Below, piece by piece: positions 25,607 to 36,118 of a DNA stretch of 64,000 nt. A program made the position numbers and the translations under genes. This DNA is from Topomyia yanbarensis (Eukaryota > Arthropoda > Insecta > Diptera > Culicidae): contig NC_080671.1 in the NCBI RefSeq assembly GCF_030247195.1, positions 15,574,843-15,638,842 of the forward strand. Direction: 5' to 3'. The first letter of the stretch is position 1, and each line of letters begins with the position of its first letter. The notes beneath the pieces were generated by a model. It saw only the letters and a program-made list of their open reading frames with translations. It was not told the origin of the DNA and did not search any database.

Positions 25607-28158
25607 TTAACCGTTTTCAACTTTCTTCCGAGTTATATATTCAGTTTTACATTTCTTATAAAAGAAATGTATAGAATTCGCTCAAACTTTCAAGATTTTT
25701 TCCGAGGCCCGGAGGGCCGAGTCTTATATACCAATCGACTCAGCTCGACGATTTGGGACAATGTCTGTGTGTGTGTGTGTGTGTCTGTGTGTGTGTGTAT
25801 GTAACGGACAAATTCTCATTCGTGTTTCTCAGCAATGGCTGAACCGATCTTATCCAAACCAATTTTAAATGAAAGAACTAAAAAACAGTATGAACGCTAT
25901 TAATTTGTTTTTGATTCTGATGTTTAGTTTCCAAGATATGAATGTTTGAATGTGTAAAAATGGCGTTTTTTGCAGTTTTTTTAAATTATCTGCCAAAATT
26001 GACAACATAGATTAACAATTTATATGTTTTTATACAGCTTTAACGAATACCTTTCGAACAAGCTATAGATTGTTAAAATCGGACTATTATCAAAAGAGAT
26101 ATTTAACATTAAATGCGGACGAAAGATTTTTATCATTTTCCATTGCCAGAAATATGACCAAAAACATGAAATCTATTATTAACGCCAAAACGGCTTATTT
26201 TAGGTCAATAGTATCTTCGAAGAATTTAATGGAGGCAATATGCCTTTTCTTTTGGTATTGTGCTTTTGCTGATTAATCCCCCTATGAGTAAGATATTTTC
26301 ACAAATTTTCTTGGAAGTGATTATATCGAAATGATGTCTTCAGCAAATTTGTAGCTCTTACTTTTGCGAATAACTTTACTAAAGACTTTAAATATCTATT
26401 TTGAATACTTTAAAAGTTATGGCTTGTTGTTTGTTGATTACTCTTTGTCGCCTATTTATTGTTCAATATAGTAATAATCCATTGAAATAAGCTAAACATT
26501 ATTTCGATATATCGAATTTTGCATTTCATTTTACTATCTACAACAGCTAGAAATAATCACCGAACACTTGCAAGTTGTCTGGAAGGAACTTGATAACTTA
26601 TCAGTACAAAAATGTTCATTTGTGCGAACCTTCTGACTGCAATTTTTCTAACTTATAACCATCGGATCGATCTGAAACATATCAGAAAATGAAAAGCGAA
26701 ATAAATAACTCCAAGCAACGGTGTAGCCAAGAGAAGGTTTTGGGGTTTAACACCATACAACCCCCCCCCCCCCTCCCACCACACCCAAAAAAAAATTGGA
26801 TTTAAGTTGAAAATTTATTGATGCAGACTGATTTAATTCAATATTACAATAACAATTATCTGATCCGTAGATTGATAACCTGTTGTTGTAAACATCATGA
26901 GGACTTTTGATAAATTGTCGGAATGGGGTCCTCCTGATATGTAACTGATCTATTGGTCTTGATTCCATAGTTGTCAATATCAAATTCCTGCCTGAAAACA
27001 TTCCAATAGAAAATTCCAGAGTTCTGTAATCAATCATAATCCTCAGATTTATTTTCAAATTGAGCTCGTTTTTGTAGAGATGCACTGTAATAAGGGTCTT
27101 TATTTAATAGGAAGCGAAGTTAAAATTGATTTAATGTAAACATAGAACTGCTCACCAAAAAAATGCATAACTTTCAACATTTGCTAAAAATGGTTTTGCC
27201 TTTCTCATTCACTCTAAAATTCGTCAATCTAATCCCGACCCGGAGAGCCGTGTGTCATATGCCAATCGACTGAGCTCGTCGAGATCAGAAAATGTGTGTG
27301 TGTATGTATGTGTATATGTGGAAAAAATGTGACCTCTGTTTCTCAGAGATGGCTGAACCGATTTGCACAAAGTTAGTCTCAAATGAAAGGTACAACCTTC
27401 CCATCGGCTGCTATTGAATTTTTTATTGATTGGACTTCCGGTTCCGGAGTTACGAGCTGAAGAGTGCAATCACACAGCAAATTCCCATATAAACTGAAAT
27501 GAAAATTTTTCAAAATCAAATTTGACTTTAAAATGCATGAAACATTGAGATGTTTGACAAAAATTGACTTCTTTGGACTTTGGTACATTTTTGCCTTTCT
27601 CATATAGAAAGGTTATGCAATCACTCCAAAAATCGTCAATTATACCGGCCCGGAGGGAGTATGCAGTGAGGGGTTGCTACTTTAAAATTAAAACTAGTTT
27701 AAAATTTCTTAACAAGTTGCAAATTTTCGGCAGGACCTGGACCTCCCGGATCTTTCTCCATGAACCGCCGCTGGTTTCAAGCGATGTTTCAGTATCACAT
27801 AGTATCTCAAGATCGTGGCTGTCGATCCATTGTATGTATGTGCAAATCGTACTGAACATGTAATATACATTTCCACCATTTTATTGAACATAACCATCGT
27901 AGTCTGGACAAATGAGACAAGCACAATTGCACCACTAGGTAGATTAAAACAGGTTTTTATTTTGGGAATGCGTCGAGTTGAGACGAAAACGTAATATGAT
28001 TAATAACGAGGATAACACTTTCCGAATGTAGAGAGAAATTTATGAAAAATGACGATTTCCATTCGATTCTAGCAGGTTCTGATCGATTTTGATGAGCATT
28101 TGATTTTTGTTGTATGACCAATTATATGTATAGGTCAAATGTTTAAAAACAGTAATTT

Positions 28159-28163
28159 AAGGT
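28159..28163. repeat. BEL target-site duplication, left copy
   Basis: AAGGT immediately before the left LTR; it recurs at 36114-36118 after the right LTR. The unoccupied site in copy C (near 61400) has a single AAGGT. Confidence 0.9.
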
Positions 28164-28836
28164 TGTTGGGGACTGACCGCTTACCTTCCTGGGTCTTCGA
28201 TAGCGGTGATAGCAGTGGTGCAGCCAGGTCCAACATCGATCGTTGATTAGGTGGTGAAGGGGTAATGTTCCAAGGGGGACCAAATCCAAATTTGGCGACC
28301 GTTGATTAGGACCAATAGGAGGAAACTTCGGTAATGACCAATATCAGGTCAAGCGCACTCACGCACAAAAACTCGCGGGTTAGAATAGAAACATCTTAAT
28401 GACACACATTTATTCGACGGGTAAAAAACGACATGCAAATTTAACTTAAACTCTATATTCCACTTAATTCTAAACACATTAAAAGACTTGCGGGTCTGCT
28501 GCCCGATCTTGGTGGTGACCTAATTTCGACTGCTATCCCGATCATATTTAGATAGCTAGGAAAGCGATGATCGAGAGGCCTTGGTTCGGCTGACGGTATG
28601 TGAGAGATGATGGGATCTCACTCTCTTATCGCCCGTTATCAGTTCGGCATTTTCGGTGATGATAGTGGTTGTAGTCATATCGCAATTACGCTGGCTCTCC
28701 ATCGTAGGTAGATTGTACCTTCACCAGCGCATAGGCCGGACCGGTACCTTGGTGCTCTCGACGGTGATGTGATCACGATTGGTTTTGCTGCTGACCAGGG
28801 ATGTAGTGTAGGGTGGATCATTGTTAGTCGCAAACA
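28164..28836 (-). repeat. BEL 3' LTR
   Basis: 673 bp, TGTTGG...CAAACA in plus orientation (TG...CA ends). It shows no visible difference from the 5' LTR. Confidence 0.95.
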
Positions 28837-28850
28837 TCCTCACCCACCCA
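28837..28850 (-). other. BEL polypurine tract
   Basis: On the minus strand, TGGGTGGGTGAGGA lies directly against the 3' LTR, where plus-strand DNA synthesis would be primed. Confidence 0.8.
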
Positions 28851-28921
28851 GAAATTGTTGATTTCTGAAAAATAAAGAAACAGAAATATCCTCTTCGACA
28901 GGGTGGGGAAAGGAACGATGA

Positions 28922-31900
28922 TTACACCAGACTGTTGGATGGGTTGTCCTCTGCTTCGACGTCATCATCGGAGTCTGGTAGCGGTAGAATGCATAATTTT
29001 TCTATAGGACGTGTTAGCATTCCACCAGCTGTTTTGACGGTAACGACGCGTACTACCTGATCATCGCCAGGATGGAGTTTGTGTATCCTTCCCATTCTCC
29101 ATCGCATTGGAGGCAGATTGTCGTCTTGGATCACGACCAGCTTGCCCACCTCGATTTGAACTGGTGGTTTCCAGCGTTTGGTCCTAGCTTGGAGTTGGCA
29201 CAGATATTCCCGGCGCCATCTGCGCCAAAAATCTTGAAGCTTACGTTGCATTAACTGCCATTTATTCAGACGGTTGAGCTGAACATTTTCAAGATTGGGT
29301 TCAGGAAGGGCTTGAAGCGAGGCTCCGACAAGGAAGTGCGATGGCGTCAACGGTTCTAGATCATTGGGATCTTCTGACATGGACGTTAGCGGTCGGGAAT
29401 TGAGGCATCCTTCCACCTGCACGAGTAGTGTTGTAAAATCTTCCGGTGATACCGGATTTTCTCCGATGACCTTCAGTAGGTGTTTTTTAGCAGATCGAAC
29501 TGCTGCCTCCCAGATGCCTCCGAAATGTGGGGCGCTAGGTGGTGAAAAATGCCATTGAATGCCTTCTGTAGCACAAGCCGTAGACACCGCTTCTCGATGG
29601 GTTTTGTCCTTTAATAGCATAAGGAACTCTCGCAGTTTATTCCTAGCCCCGACGAAGTTAGTGCCGTTATCCGAAAATATGTCAGTACATTTCCCTCGTC
29701 TCGCGACAAATCGACGTAGAGCTTGAAGGAACCGATCAGTCGACAAATCCGAAACAAGCTCTAGATGAACGGCCTTGGTACACAGGCAAATGAAAAGCGC
29801 GACATAGGCTTTCACAGCGGGCCGTCGCGGTGCTGGTCGAAGATAAACTGGACCGAAATAATCGACGCCAGCTCGGGAGAATGGACGTGATACTGTAACT
29901 CTGGATGCTGGCAGCTCCCCCATGAGTTGCTGAATTCTGGTTGGCTTAGCACGAAAACATCGTAGACATTTGTGGACGATCTGTCTAACGACATCTCTCC
30001 CTCCTAAAGGCCAATAACGCAACCTTACCGTACCCAATAGAAGTTGTGGACCTGCGTGTAGAAGGCGCTCGTGGTAATGCTTCAATAGCATACGAGTGAA
30101 AACATGACGAGCGGGTAAAGGAATTGGATGTTTGGCATCGTCAGCTTCTTCAGATTTGCTGATTCGACCACCTACTCTGATAATTCCGTCCTTGGATAAA
30201 TATGGGTTATACCATCGTAACGGAGATTTTGCTGGCATATGCTGGCCTTTCCGCAACGCCTTCCACTCTTCGGCGAACATTTCCTCTTGTACTAGTCTGA
30301 TTAGCGTGTATTCTGCTTCTCGAAGTTCAGCGGTAGAGAGGAAGGAACCATCCCTTCGCTCGTGCCTGGGTTTACGAAGAAGCTTAATCAACCGCAGCCA
30401 ATACGCAGTCCGGCGAATCACGTCGGTGTAAGATGCAAACCGTTTAAAGTAGTCCTCGTTGAACGCGGCCAGTGATGTAGCAGAATTCGCCACGATAGTG
30501 TGTCGTCTTTCTTCTTCTCCGATTTCGGCTGAGTTCTCCGGTTGTTTTGGATATCTCGTCGGGTCCGCTTTCAACCAATTCGGTCCATTCCACCAGAAAC
30601 TATTTTCCAAGATGTCTTCTGGTGATATTCCCCTGGAAATTAGGTCTGCTGGATTTTCGACTCCAGGCACGTGTCCCCAGAAGCATCCTTCGGTGATGGT
30701 TTGTATTTTTGCCACACGATTGGCAACGTAGGTGACCCATGTTGTTGGAGTGGCTCGAAGCCAACGTAGTACACACGTGGAATCCGTCCAGAAGTAGCTT
30801 TTTAGCTTCATTTTGATTGAATCTTGGACCTTTTCGTAAAGCTGAGCTGCTAAGAGTGCACCGCAAAGCTCTAGCCGTGGGATAGTTTGGCATTTGAGCG
30901 GGGAAACCTTCGATTTTGAGGTGAGAAGTCGTACCAAAACTTCTTTCCTTGAGTTCTGGCTCCGCAGATACAGGCATGCTCCAAAAGCCTTCTCTGAAGC
31001 GTCAGAAAAGCAGTGTATTTCAACCGATATTGCTCCTGGTATGATCACGCAGCGTTCGATACTAATCGTGTTGAATAACGGTAGTTGAGCATGGTACTTC
31101 TTCCAAACCTCACCCACCATGGAAGGTAGTGGCTGATCCCATTCCAGTTTTCCACCATTTTCATCTTGAAGTGTCCACAGACGCTGCATAAATATTTTTG
31201 CCGTAGTGATAGCTGCTCCTAGCAACCCCAATGGGTCAAATAATGTAGCAATAACTGACAAGATCTGACGCTTCGAAAGCTTGGAATCCTCTTCCAACTC
31301 CGGAATGTTGAATTGGAACCTTAGTACATCGGGTTTTGGCAGCCATGTTAGGCCTAGAGTTTTTACGGAAGCCGTCGGATCCAGAGAAACCTCCTCGGAA
31401 TCTCTAATCGCCAAATCTTCGGGTGAGATATCGTCCAGCACCTTGGAGGAATTGGAAGCCCATTTTCTTAGTTTGAAACCTCCCCTCGACATCATCTTGT
31501 CCAGTTGAAATCGCATTTCCAGCGCCGTTTCAACGTCGTCTGATCCTGTGATGACATCGTCCATGTACGTATCCTCGTTAGCAGCCCTTGCTGCAAGTGG
31601 AAATCGTCCTTCCTCCTCCGTTGCCAACTGTTTCAGCGTTCTGGTGGCTAGAAACGGCGCTGGCTTGGTTCCATACGTGACGGTATTCAACTCGTAAACC
31701 TCAACCTCCTCTCCTGGAGCTGCACGCCATAAGATGCACTGAAGCGGTCTATCTTCCGGACTGAGGTTGATCTGGCGGAACATTTTCTCAACATCGGAAA
31801 CCAGCATTATTTGTCGAGTTCGACACCGCAGGACTATGGACCGTAAGTCGTCTTGTATTACTGGCCCAACCAGCAACACATCATTCAACGACACCCCTGA

Positions 31901-34240
31901 AGAAGTTTTACAGGAGGCATCGAAGACTACTCGCACCTTGGTGGTGGTACTTGCCTCTTTTACCACCGGATGGTGCGGAAGATAGCACCGTTGCACCGAG
32001 CTTAGAGTAGCTTGCTCGACCTTCCGCATGTGGCCCAACCGAAGATATTCCTCCATAAAAGCGTTATACTGCTCACGCAACTTGGCATCCCTTGCCAACC
32101 TGCGTTCCGTTCCCTGAAGGCGTCGGAAGGCGATGTCCCTTGACTCGCCTAGCCGGAGAAGGACGTCTTCATTTTTGGGAAGTGCGACTGTGTACCGACC
32201 ATCTTCTTCGCGCCGAACGGTTTGCTGAAACAGCTCCTCACAACGATTTTCCTCCAGGGAATAAGCCTTGCTGGATCCGATATCCTCGCTGGCCCAAAAG
32301 CGTTCCATCAATGCGTCTAAACCTTCAGTTGAAGCTACGTTGCAGTTAATGTGAAGTGAATCCCGCGTACTAAACACACCACCGCAAACAACCCAACCGA
32401 ACACTGAGTGATTTAGTGTTGGTTGCTGTTCTCCCAGCGAGATCCGCCTTCCAGTCTCGAAGAAATCGAAGAAGTTCTCGATTCCGAGAACCATATCCAC
32501 CCCTTTGGATTCGAAAAAGGTGGGATCGGCCAGTTCGATCCCATTTGGAATTGACCATGCATCAATTTTGATTGTTGATGTGGGAAGGTTAACCGTAACC
32601 TTGGGGAGTACCAAAAATCCCAAATCTCGCGAGAACTTGGAAATCCGCGAACGTACCATAGCTCGAATCCTGTGCTTGACCCTTGTTGCCGCTTGACCAA
32701 TGCCAAGAACCGAGATGTCCACCTTATCTCGAGTCACCTTCAAACGCTGACACAATCGTTCCGTGATAAAGTTGCTCTCAGACCCCGAGTCTAAAAGAGC
32801 ACGTGCTGGATACTGGTTGCCTTCATCGTCTTCCACCATGACGACCGCAGTAGCCAGTAGGACCTGGGAGGAAGATCCGTGCGCAGCATTACATGTTGAA
32901 ATGTTGGTGGCTGCCATGTTAGCCACTTGGGAGGAAGTTGAAATAGACGGTTCCTTACTGGATGACGAATTGTCCGTTGACCCATTCGTATCCCTTTCTC
33001 TTCCTGATTTGAAGCAGACCAAGGTATGATGACGTCCCTTACAGTTCCGGCACGAGTACTTCGATTGGCAATCCTTGGCTTGATGGCCTGTCCGGAAACA
33101 GTTCCGACAAAGAGAGTGAGTCTTCAATATGGCGTCTCTATCTGACACCGACAATCGTTGGAACGTACTACACTGGAAGAGCGGATGATTGGATGAGCAG
33201 GCCGCACAGCGTCCCACAGACGTTTGAGCTGTATTGGAACTGACACGTAATTGCGGCGGCTTCGGTTTTGGAAGTTGATTAGGCTGCTGGACACCCCTAG
33301 TGTCCATGGGCTTTGATGGAAGCGACTCCAAAACACGAACGCGTCGATGAAGAAAGTCGGTAAGGTCTGCTAAGATATCCTGCTCATTAGCCGCCGAAAA
33401 CTCCTCCCATCCTCTTCGAGTCACCGGATCGAGACGTGCTGTAAGGATGTTTACCAGCAAAAGGTCCTTGTAGTCAGCTGGCTGGATCACCTGGTCAAGT
33501 GTTTGTACAACACGCTCGAAACCTTCCAAAAGTGCATGTAATTCTCCGACGGATTCCTTGGAGAGCGTAGGTAACGCTAACAACGATTGAACTTGCCGCT
33601 TTTTCAGCTGTTTGCTGTTATTGTAGCGTTTGAGCAGCATTTCCCATGCTACTTGGTAGTTCGCCTTGGTTATCTTCAAAGGGTCGATCAAGTTCTTAGG
33701 CTCCCCTTGAAGACATCCTTTTAAATAGTGGAACTTCTCCACCTCCGGAAGATCGGCCTTCCAATGAATGAGGGAGGTGAATAGATCTCGAAAGCTCAAC
33801 CAATCATCGATGTCCCCATTAAAACTCTGCAGCCTTATTTGAGGCAGGCGCACGTGGTCCAACGCACCATGCACCGATGTATCAAATCCTCGCGTAGACT
33901 GTTCCAATGATGGGCACTCTTCCCTCTCCTTAACCTTGTCCATCAGAAAGGATTTGGCTTCATAATACCGGTTGTTGAACTCTCGCCTTTCCTTGCCATA
34001 TGCCTCCTCCTCCGCAGTGAAATCGTCATGGGATTTGATCTCCACCAACGTCTCACTAAATTTCTCCCATAACTCATCTAACTTCTCCAGTCGCACATTC
34101 ACCTGGGATACCGTTGAATCTTCCTTAAAATCCTTGATAAAATTCCAGATATCAAGCAGCGAAGCCTGCGTATCTTTCAACCTTGTAGTCAACTGCTTCA
34201 ACGACGGTGACTTCTTTGTAGACGATGCAGCTGGCGGCAT
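28922..34240 (-). CDS. BEL gag-pol polyprotein
   Basis: This is a single 1772-residue frame. I start it at the first ATG (34240). The frame stays open 93 bases further upstream to a GTG, but there is no earlier ATG. The gag part (about 1-340) has the conserved coiled region seen in BEL gags. Cys/His knuckles lie at about 345-409. The aspartic protease shows LLDSGSESNFI at about 482-492. Reverse transcriptase includes VSDVEKMF (about 815-822) and YMDDV (about 892-896). RNase H has FSDAS (about 1079), E near 1124, WTDST (about 1152) and D near 1199. Integrase has an HHCC zinc site (about 1388-1428) and catalytic D, D, E near 1460, 1524 and 1578. The tail (about 1660-1755) matches the usual BEL C-terminal domain. 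No stops or frameshifts are seen. The protein would assemble cytoplasmic particles, copy the RNA and insert the cDNA. Confidence 0.95.
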   Translation of the reverse strand: MPPAASSTKKSPSLKQLTTRLKDTQASLLDIWNFIKDFKEDSTVSQVNVRLEKLDELWEKFSETLVEIKSHDDFTAEEEAYGKERREFNNRYYEAKSFLMDKVKEREECPSLEQSTRGFDTSVHGALDHVRLPQIRLQSFNGDIDDWLSFRDLFTSLIHWKADLPEVEKFHYLKGCLQGEPKNLIDPLKITKANYQVAWEMLLKRYNNSKQLKKRQVQSLLALPTLSKESVGELHALLEGFERVVQTLDQVIQPADYKDLLLVNILTARLDPVTRRGWEEFSAANEQDILADLTDFLHRRVRVLESLPSKPMDTRGVQQPNQLPKPKPPQLRVSSNTAQTSVGRCAACSSNHPLFQCSTFQRLSVSDRDAILKTHSLCRNCFRTGHQAKDCQSKYSCRNCKGRHHTLVCFKSGRERDTNGSTDNSSSSKEPSISTSSQVANMAATNISTCNAAHGSSSQVLLATAVVMVEDDEGNQYPARALLDSGSESNFITERLCQRLKVTRDKVDISVLGIGQAATRVKHRIRAMVRSRISKFSRDLGFLVLPKVTVNLPTSTIKIDAWSIPNGIELADPTFFESKGVDMVLGIENFFDFFETGRRISLGEQQPTLNHSVFGWVVCGGVFSTRDSLHINCNVASTEGLDALMERFWASEDIGSSKAYSLEENRCEELFQQTVRREEDGRYTVALPKNEDVLLRLGESRDIAFRRLQGTERRLARDAKLREQYNAFMEEYLRLGHMRKVEQATLSSVQRCYLPHHPVVKEASTTTKVRVVFDASCKTSSGVSLNDVLLVGPVIQDDLRSIVLRCRTRQIMLVSDVEKMFRQINLSPEDRPLQCILWRAAPGEEVEVYELNTVTYGTKPAPFLATRTLKQLATEEEGRFPLAARAANEDTYMDDVITGSDDVETALEMRFQLDKMMSRGGFKLRKWASNSSKVLDDISPEDLAIRDSEEVSLDPTASVKTLGLTWLPKPDVLRFQFNIPELEEDSKLSKRQILSVIATLFDPLGLLGAAITTAKIFMQRLWTLQDENGGKLEWDQPLPSMVGEVWKKYHAQLPLFNTISIERCVIIPGAISVEIHCFSDASEKAFGACLYLRSQNSRKEVLVRLLTSKSKVSPLKCQTIPRLELCGALLAAQLYEKVQDSIKMKLKSYFWTDSTCVLRWLRATPTTWVTYVANRVAKIQTITEGCFWGHVPGVENPADLISRGISPEDILENSFWWNGPNWLKADPTRYPKQPENSAEIGEEERRHTIVANSATSLAAFNEDYFKRFASYTDVIRRTAYWLRLIKLLRKPRHERRDGSFLSTAELREAEYTLIRLVQEEMFAEEWKALRKGQHMPAKSPLRWYNPYLSKDGIIRVGGRISKSEEADDAKHPIPLPARHVFTRMLLKHYHERLLHAGPQLLLGTVRLRYWPLGGRDVVRQIVHKCLRCFRAKPTRIQQLMGELPASRVTVSRPFSRAGVDYFGPVYLRPAPRRPAVKAYVALFICLCTKAVHLELVSDLSTDRFLQALRRFVARRGKCTDIFSDNGTNFVGARNKLREFLMLLKDKTHREAVSTACATEGIQWHFSPPSAPHFGGIWEAAVRSAKKHLLKVIGENPVSPEDFTTLLVQVEGCLNSRPLTSMSEDPNDLEPLTPSHFLVGASLQALPEPNLENVQLNRLNKWQLMQRKLQDFWRRWRREYLCQLQARTKRWKPPVQIEVGKLVVIQDDNLPPMRWRMGRIHKLHPGDDQVVRVVTVKTAGGMLTRPIEKLCILPLPDSDDDVEAEDNPSNSLV

Positions 34241-35419
34241 GATGGTATTAACCGGTAATAAAACGAGAGGTGGTGTGGTGGTGTAGTTATCCGCGTATAG
34301 ACCTAGCGGGCTGGCATATACTGTAGGGTTCACTAACCTGACAAAACAGGTGAAGGCGCCAAGGTGGAATTATTTTAAAATAACCAGGCTATACTAGCAC
34401 GGTGGTCTGTAGCACCATCCAAATTCGTCTCAGTAATGATCGTTCGTAAGGCAGGAAGTGAAGAGGGGGTATACGATGTAGTATTCAAAAAAATGCCACG
34501 GCTGGGCATATACTAAGGTGACTCACCCAGAGAAACCAACCAGCGGTTTCAAGATGTCCAAAAGGTACAATATAATATTGCAATAATCATCAATATTGAC
34601 TCAAATGAGTCGAAAAGGGCTCAAACGTATAACGAAGGAATCGAAGAGGATATAAATTTTATCAAAAAAGTGTATTTCTGTACGCCTGGCTTCGGCGACA
34701 TATACCATCAGTTCAACTAACCTGAGCAACAGTTAATTTGCGCGTCCTCTTCCTTTCCTTTGTTGAGTCCAAACGCTGCTATTGAATCCAGTGCTCAGTA
34801 CGAACACGATGACAATGCACTGGCGATGGAAATCTTCCAGCTGTTGTTTCAACCAGCATCACACGCCAGCCGTACCGCCCTCGGTTAACTCCGTCGAAAT
34901 TCCGGAAAATGGTCGAAAATTGCGTGTAAGTATACTGACGGGTAACACTTCGACTGAACATACACACTGAACTTATAATATTTACCTGTGTAACAGGAAT
35001 CGGTGCTGGTCCAGTGGCTGTCCTACCAGGTCGAATAGGTTACTGGCTAATCTTCAATCTTAGTATGATTCCAGATCCAGGAAACTCCCGAAAATCCAAA
35101 TCTCGGTCGAATTCCAGTTCCAATTTAGAAAGATGCGAGTGTTAGAATTGTACGTAGGTTGCCAGCTTCGGCTGGACATATAGTGGTATTCAACTAACCT
35201 GAGGAAGAATAACCGGCGCAAAATGTCCAAGCCAAGCGACGCCAATCCGAAAATGCAATGGCGTTGATCTCCTTTGTTCCCGTGATGAACAATTGCCGCG
35301 GTGAAAGGATTGTTCAATCCGCGATCGCAATGGCGTCGATGAGCGTCGGTGGGAACTGGCAGCGTCGACCCTGTGTCGACGGCGTCCTTACAAGCTTCCG
35401 TTGATCCTTTCCCGGTCCA
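34241..35419 (-). other. BEL 5' leader with four related repeats
   Basis: About 1.18 kb lies between the primer site and the gag ATG. Four related stretches occur near 34311-34340, 34501-34535, 34686-34725 and 35161-35205. On the minus strand they share CAGGTTAGTTGAA, then TATATG(T/C)C, then CCAGCCGAAGC or a variant. The last one abuts the gag frame. The leader presumably carries packaging and translation signals, but the repeats' role is unknown. Confidence 0.6.
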
Positions 35420-35437
35420 ATCCGGTTCGAAGGACCA
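35420..35437 (-). other. BEL primer binding site (tRNA-Tyr-like)
   Basis: On the minus strand the site starts TGGTCCTTCGAACC, three bases inside the 5' LTR. Its complement ends TCGAAGGACCA, matching the acceptor end typical of eukaryotic tRNA-Tyr. The tRNA identity is from general knowledge of tRNA-Tyr acceptor stems. Confidence 0.7.
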
Positions 35438-35440
35438 TAA

Positions 35441-36113
35441 TGTTGGGGACTGACCGCTTACCTTCCTGGGTCTTCGATAGCGGTGATAGCAGTGGTGCAG
35501 CCAGGTCCAACATCGATCGTTGATTAGGTGGTGAAGGGGTAATGTTCCAAGGGGGACCAAATCCAAATTTGGCGACCGTTGATTAGGACCAATAGGAGGA
35601 AACTTCGGTAATGACCAATATCAGGTCAAGCGCACTCACGCACAAAAACTCGCGGGTTAGAATAGAAACATCTTAATGACACACATTTATTCGACGGGTA
35701 AAAAACGACATGCAAATTTAACTTAAACTCTATATTCCACTTAATTCTAAACACATTAAAAGACTTGCGGGTCTGCTGCCCGATCTTGGTGGTGACCTAA
35801 TTTCGACTGCTATCCCGATCATATTTAGATAGCTAGGAAAGCGATGATCGAGAGGCCTTGGTTCGGCTGACGGTATGTGAGAGATGATGGGATCTCACTC
35901 TCTTATCGCCCGTTATCAGTTCGGCATTTTCGGTGATGATAGTGGTTGTAGTCATATCGCAATTACGCTGGCTCTCCATCGTAGGTAGATTGTACCTTCA
36001 CCAGCGCATAGGCCGGACCGGTACCTTGGTGCTCTCGACGGTGATGTGATCACGATTGGTTTTGCTGCTGACCAGGGATGTAGTGTAGGGTGGATCATTG
36101 TTAGTCGCAAACA
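35441..36113 (-). repeat. BEL 5' LTR
   Basis: 673 bp, the same length as the 3' LTR and apparently identical to it. It would hold the promoter and the RNA start and end sites. Confidence 0.95.
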
Positions 36114-36118
36114 AAGGT
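36114..36118. repeat. BEL target-site duplication, right copy
   Basis: AAGGT, then CAAGATAGCATCATTT, which continues copy B just as in copies A and C. Confidence 0.9.

Larger units (their letters stand above)
28164..36113 (-). mobile_element. Complete BEL/Pao LTR retrotransposon
   Basis: This is a 7950-bp element on the minus strand with two 673-bp LTRs, a tRNA primer site, a ~1.2-kb leader, one long gag-pol frame, a purine tract and a 5-bp target duplication. The LTRs show no differences that I can see by eye, which indicates a recent insertion. It lies inside repeat copy B, and copies A and C preserve the empty site. BEL elements are known to encode protease, reverse transcriptase, RNase H and integrase in that order, as here. 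It looks capable of its own retrotransposition; no envelope gene is present. Confidence 0.95.

Noticed and set aside
30600..30977. Small frames inside the BEL polyprotein region
   Set aside because: Overlapping shadows of the single 1772-residue frame.
35060..35566. 168-codon minus frame across the BEL LTR/leader boundary
   Set aside because: It crosses the LTR edge and primer site; chance frame in non-coding leader.
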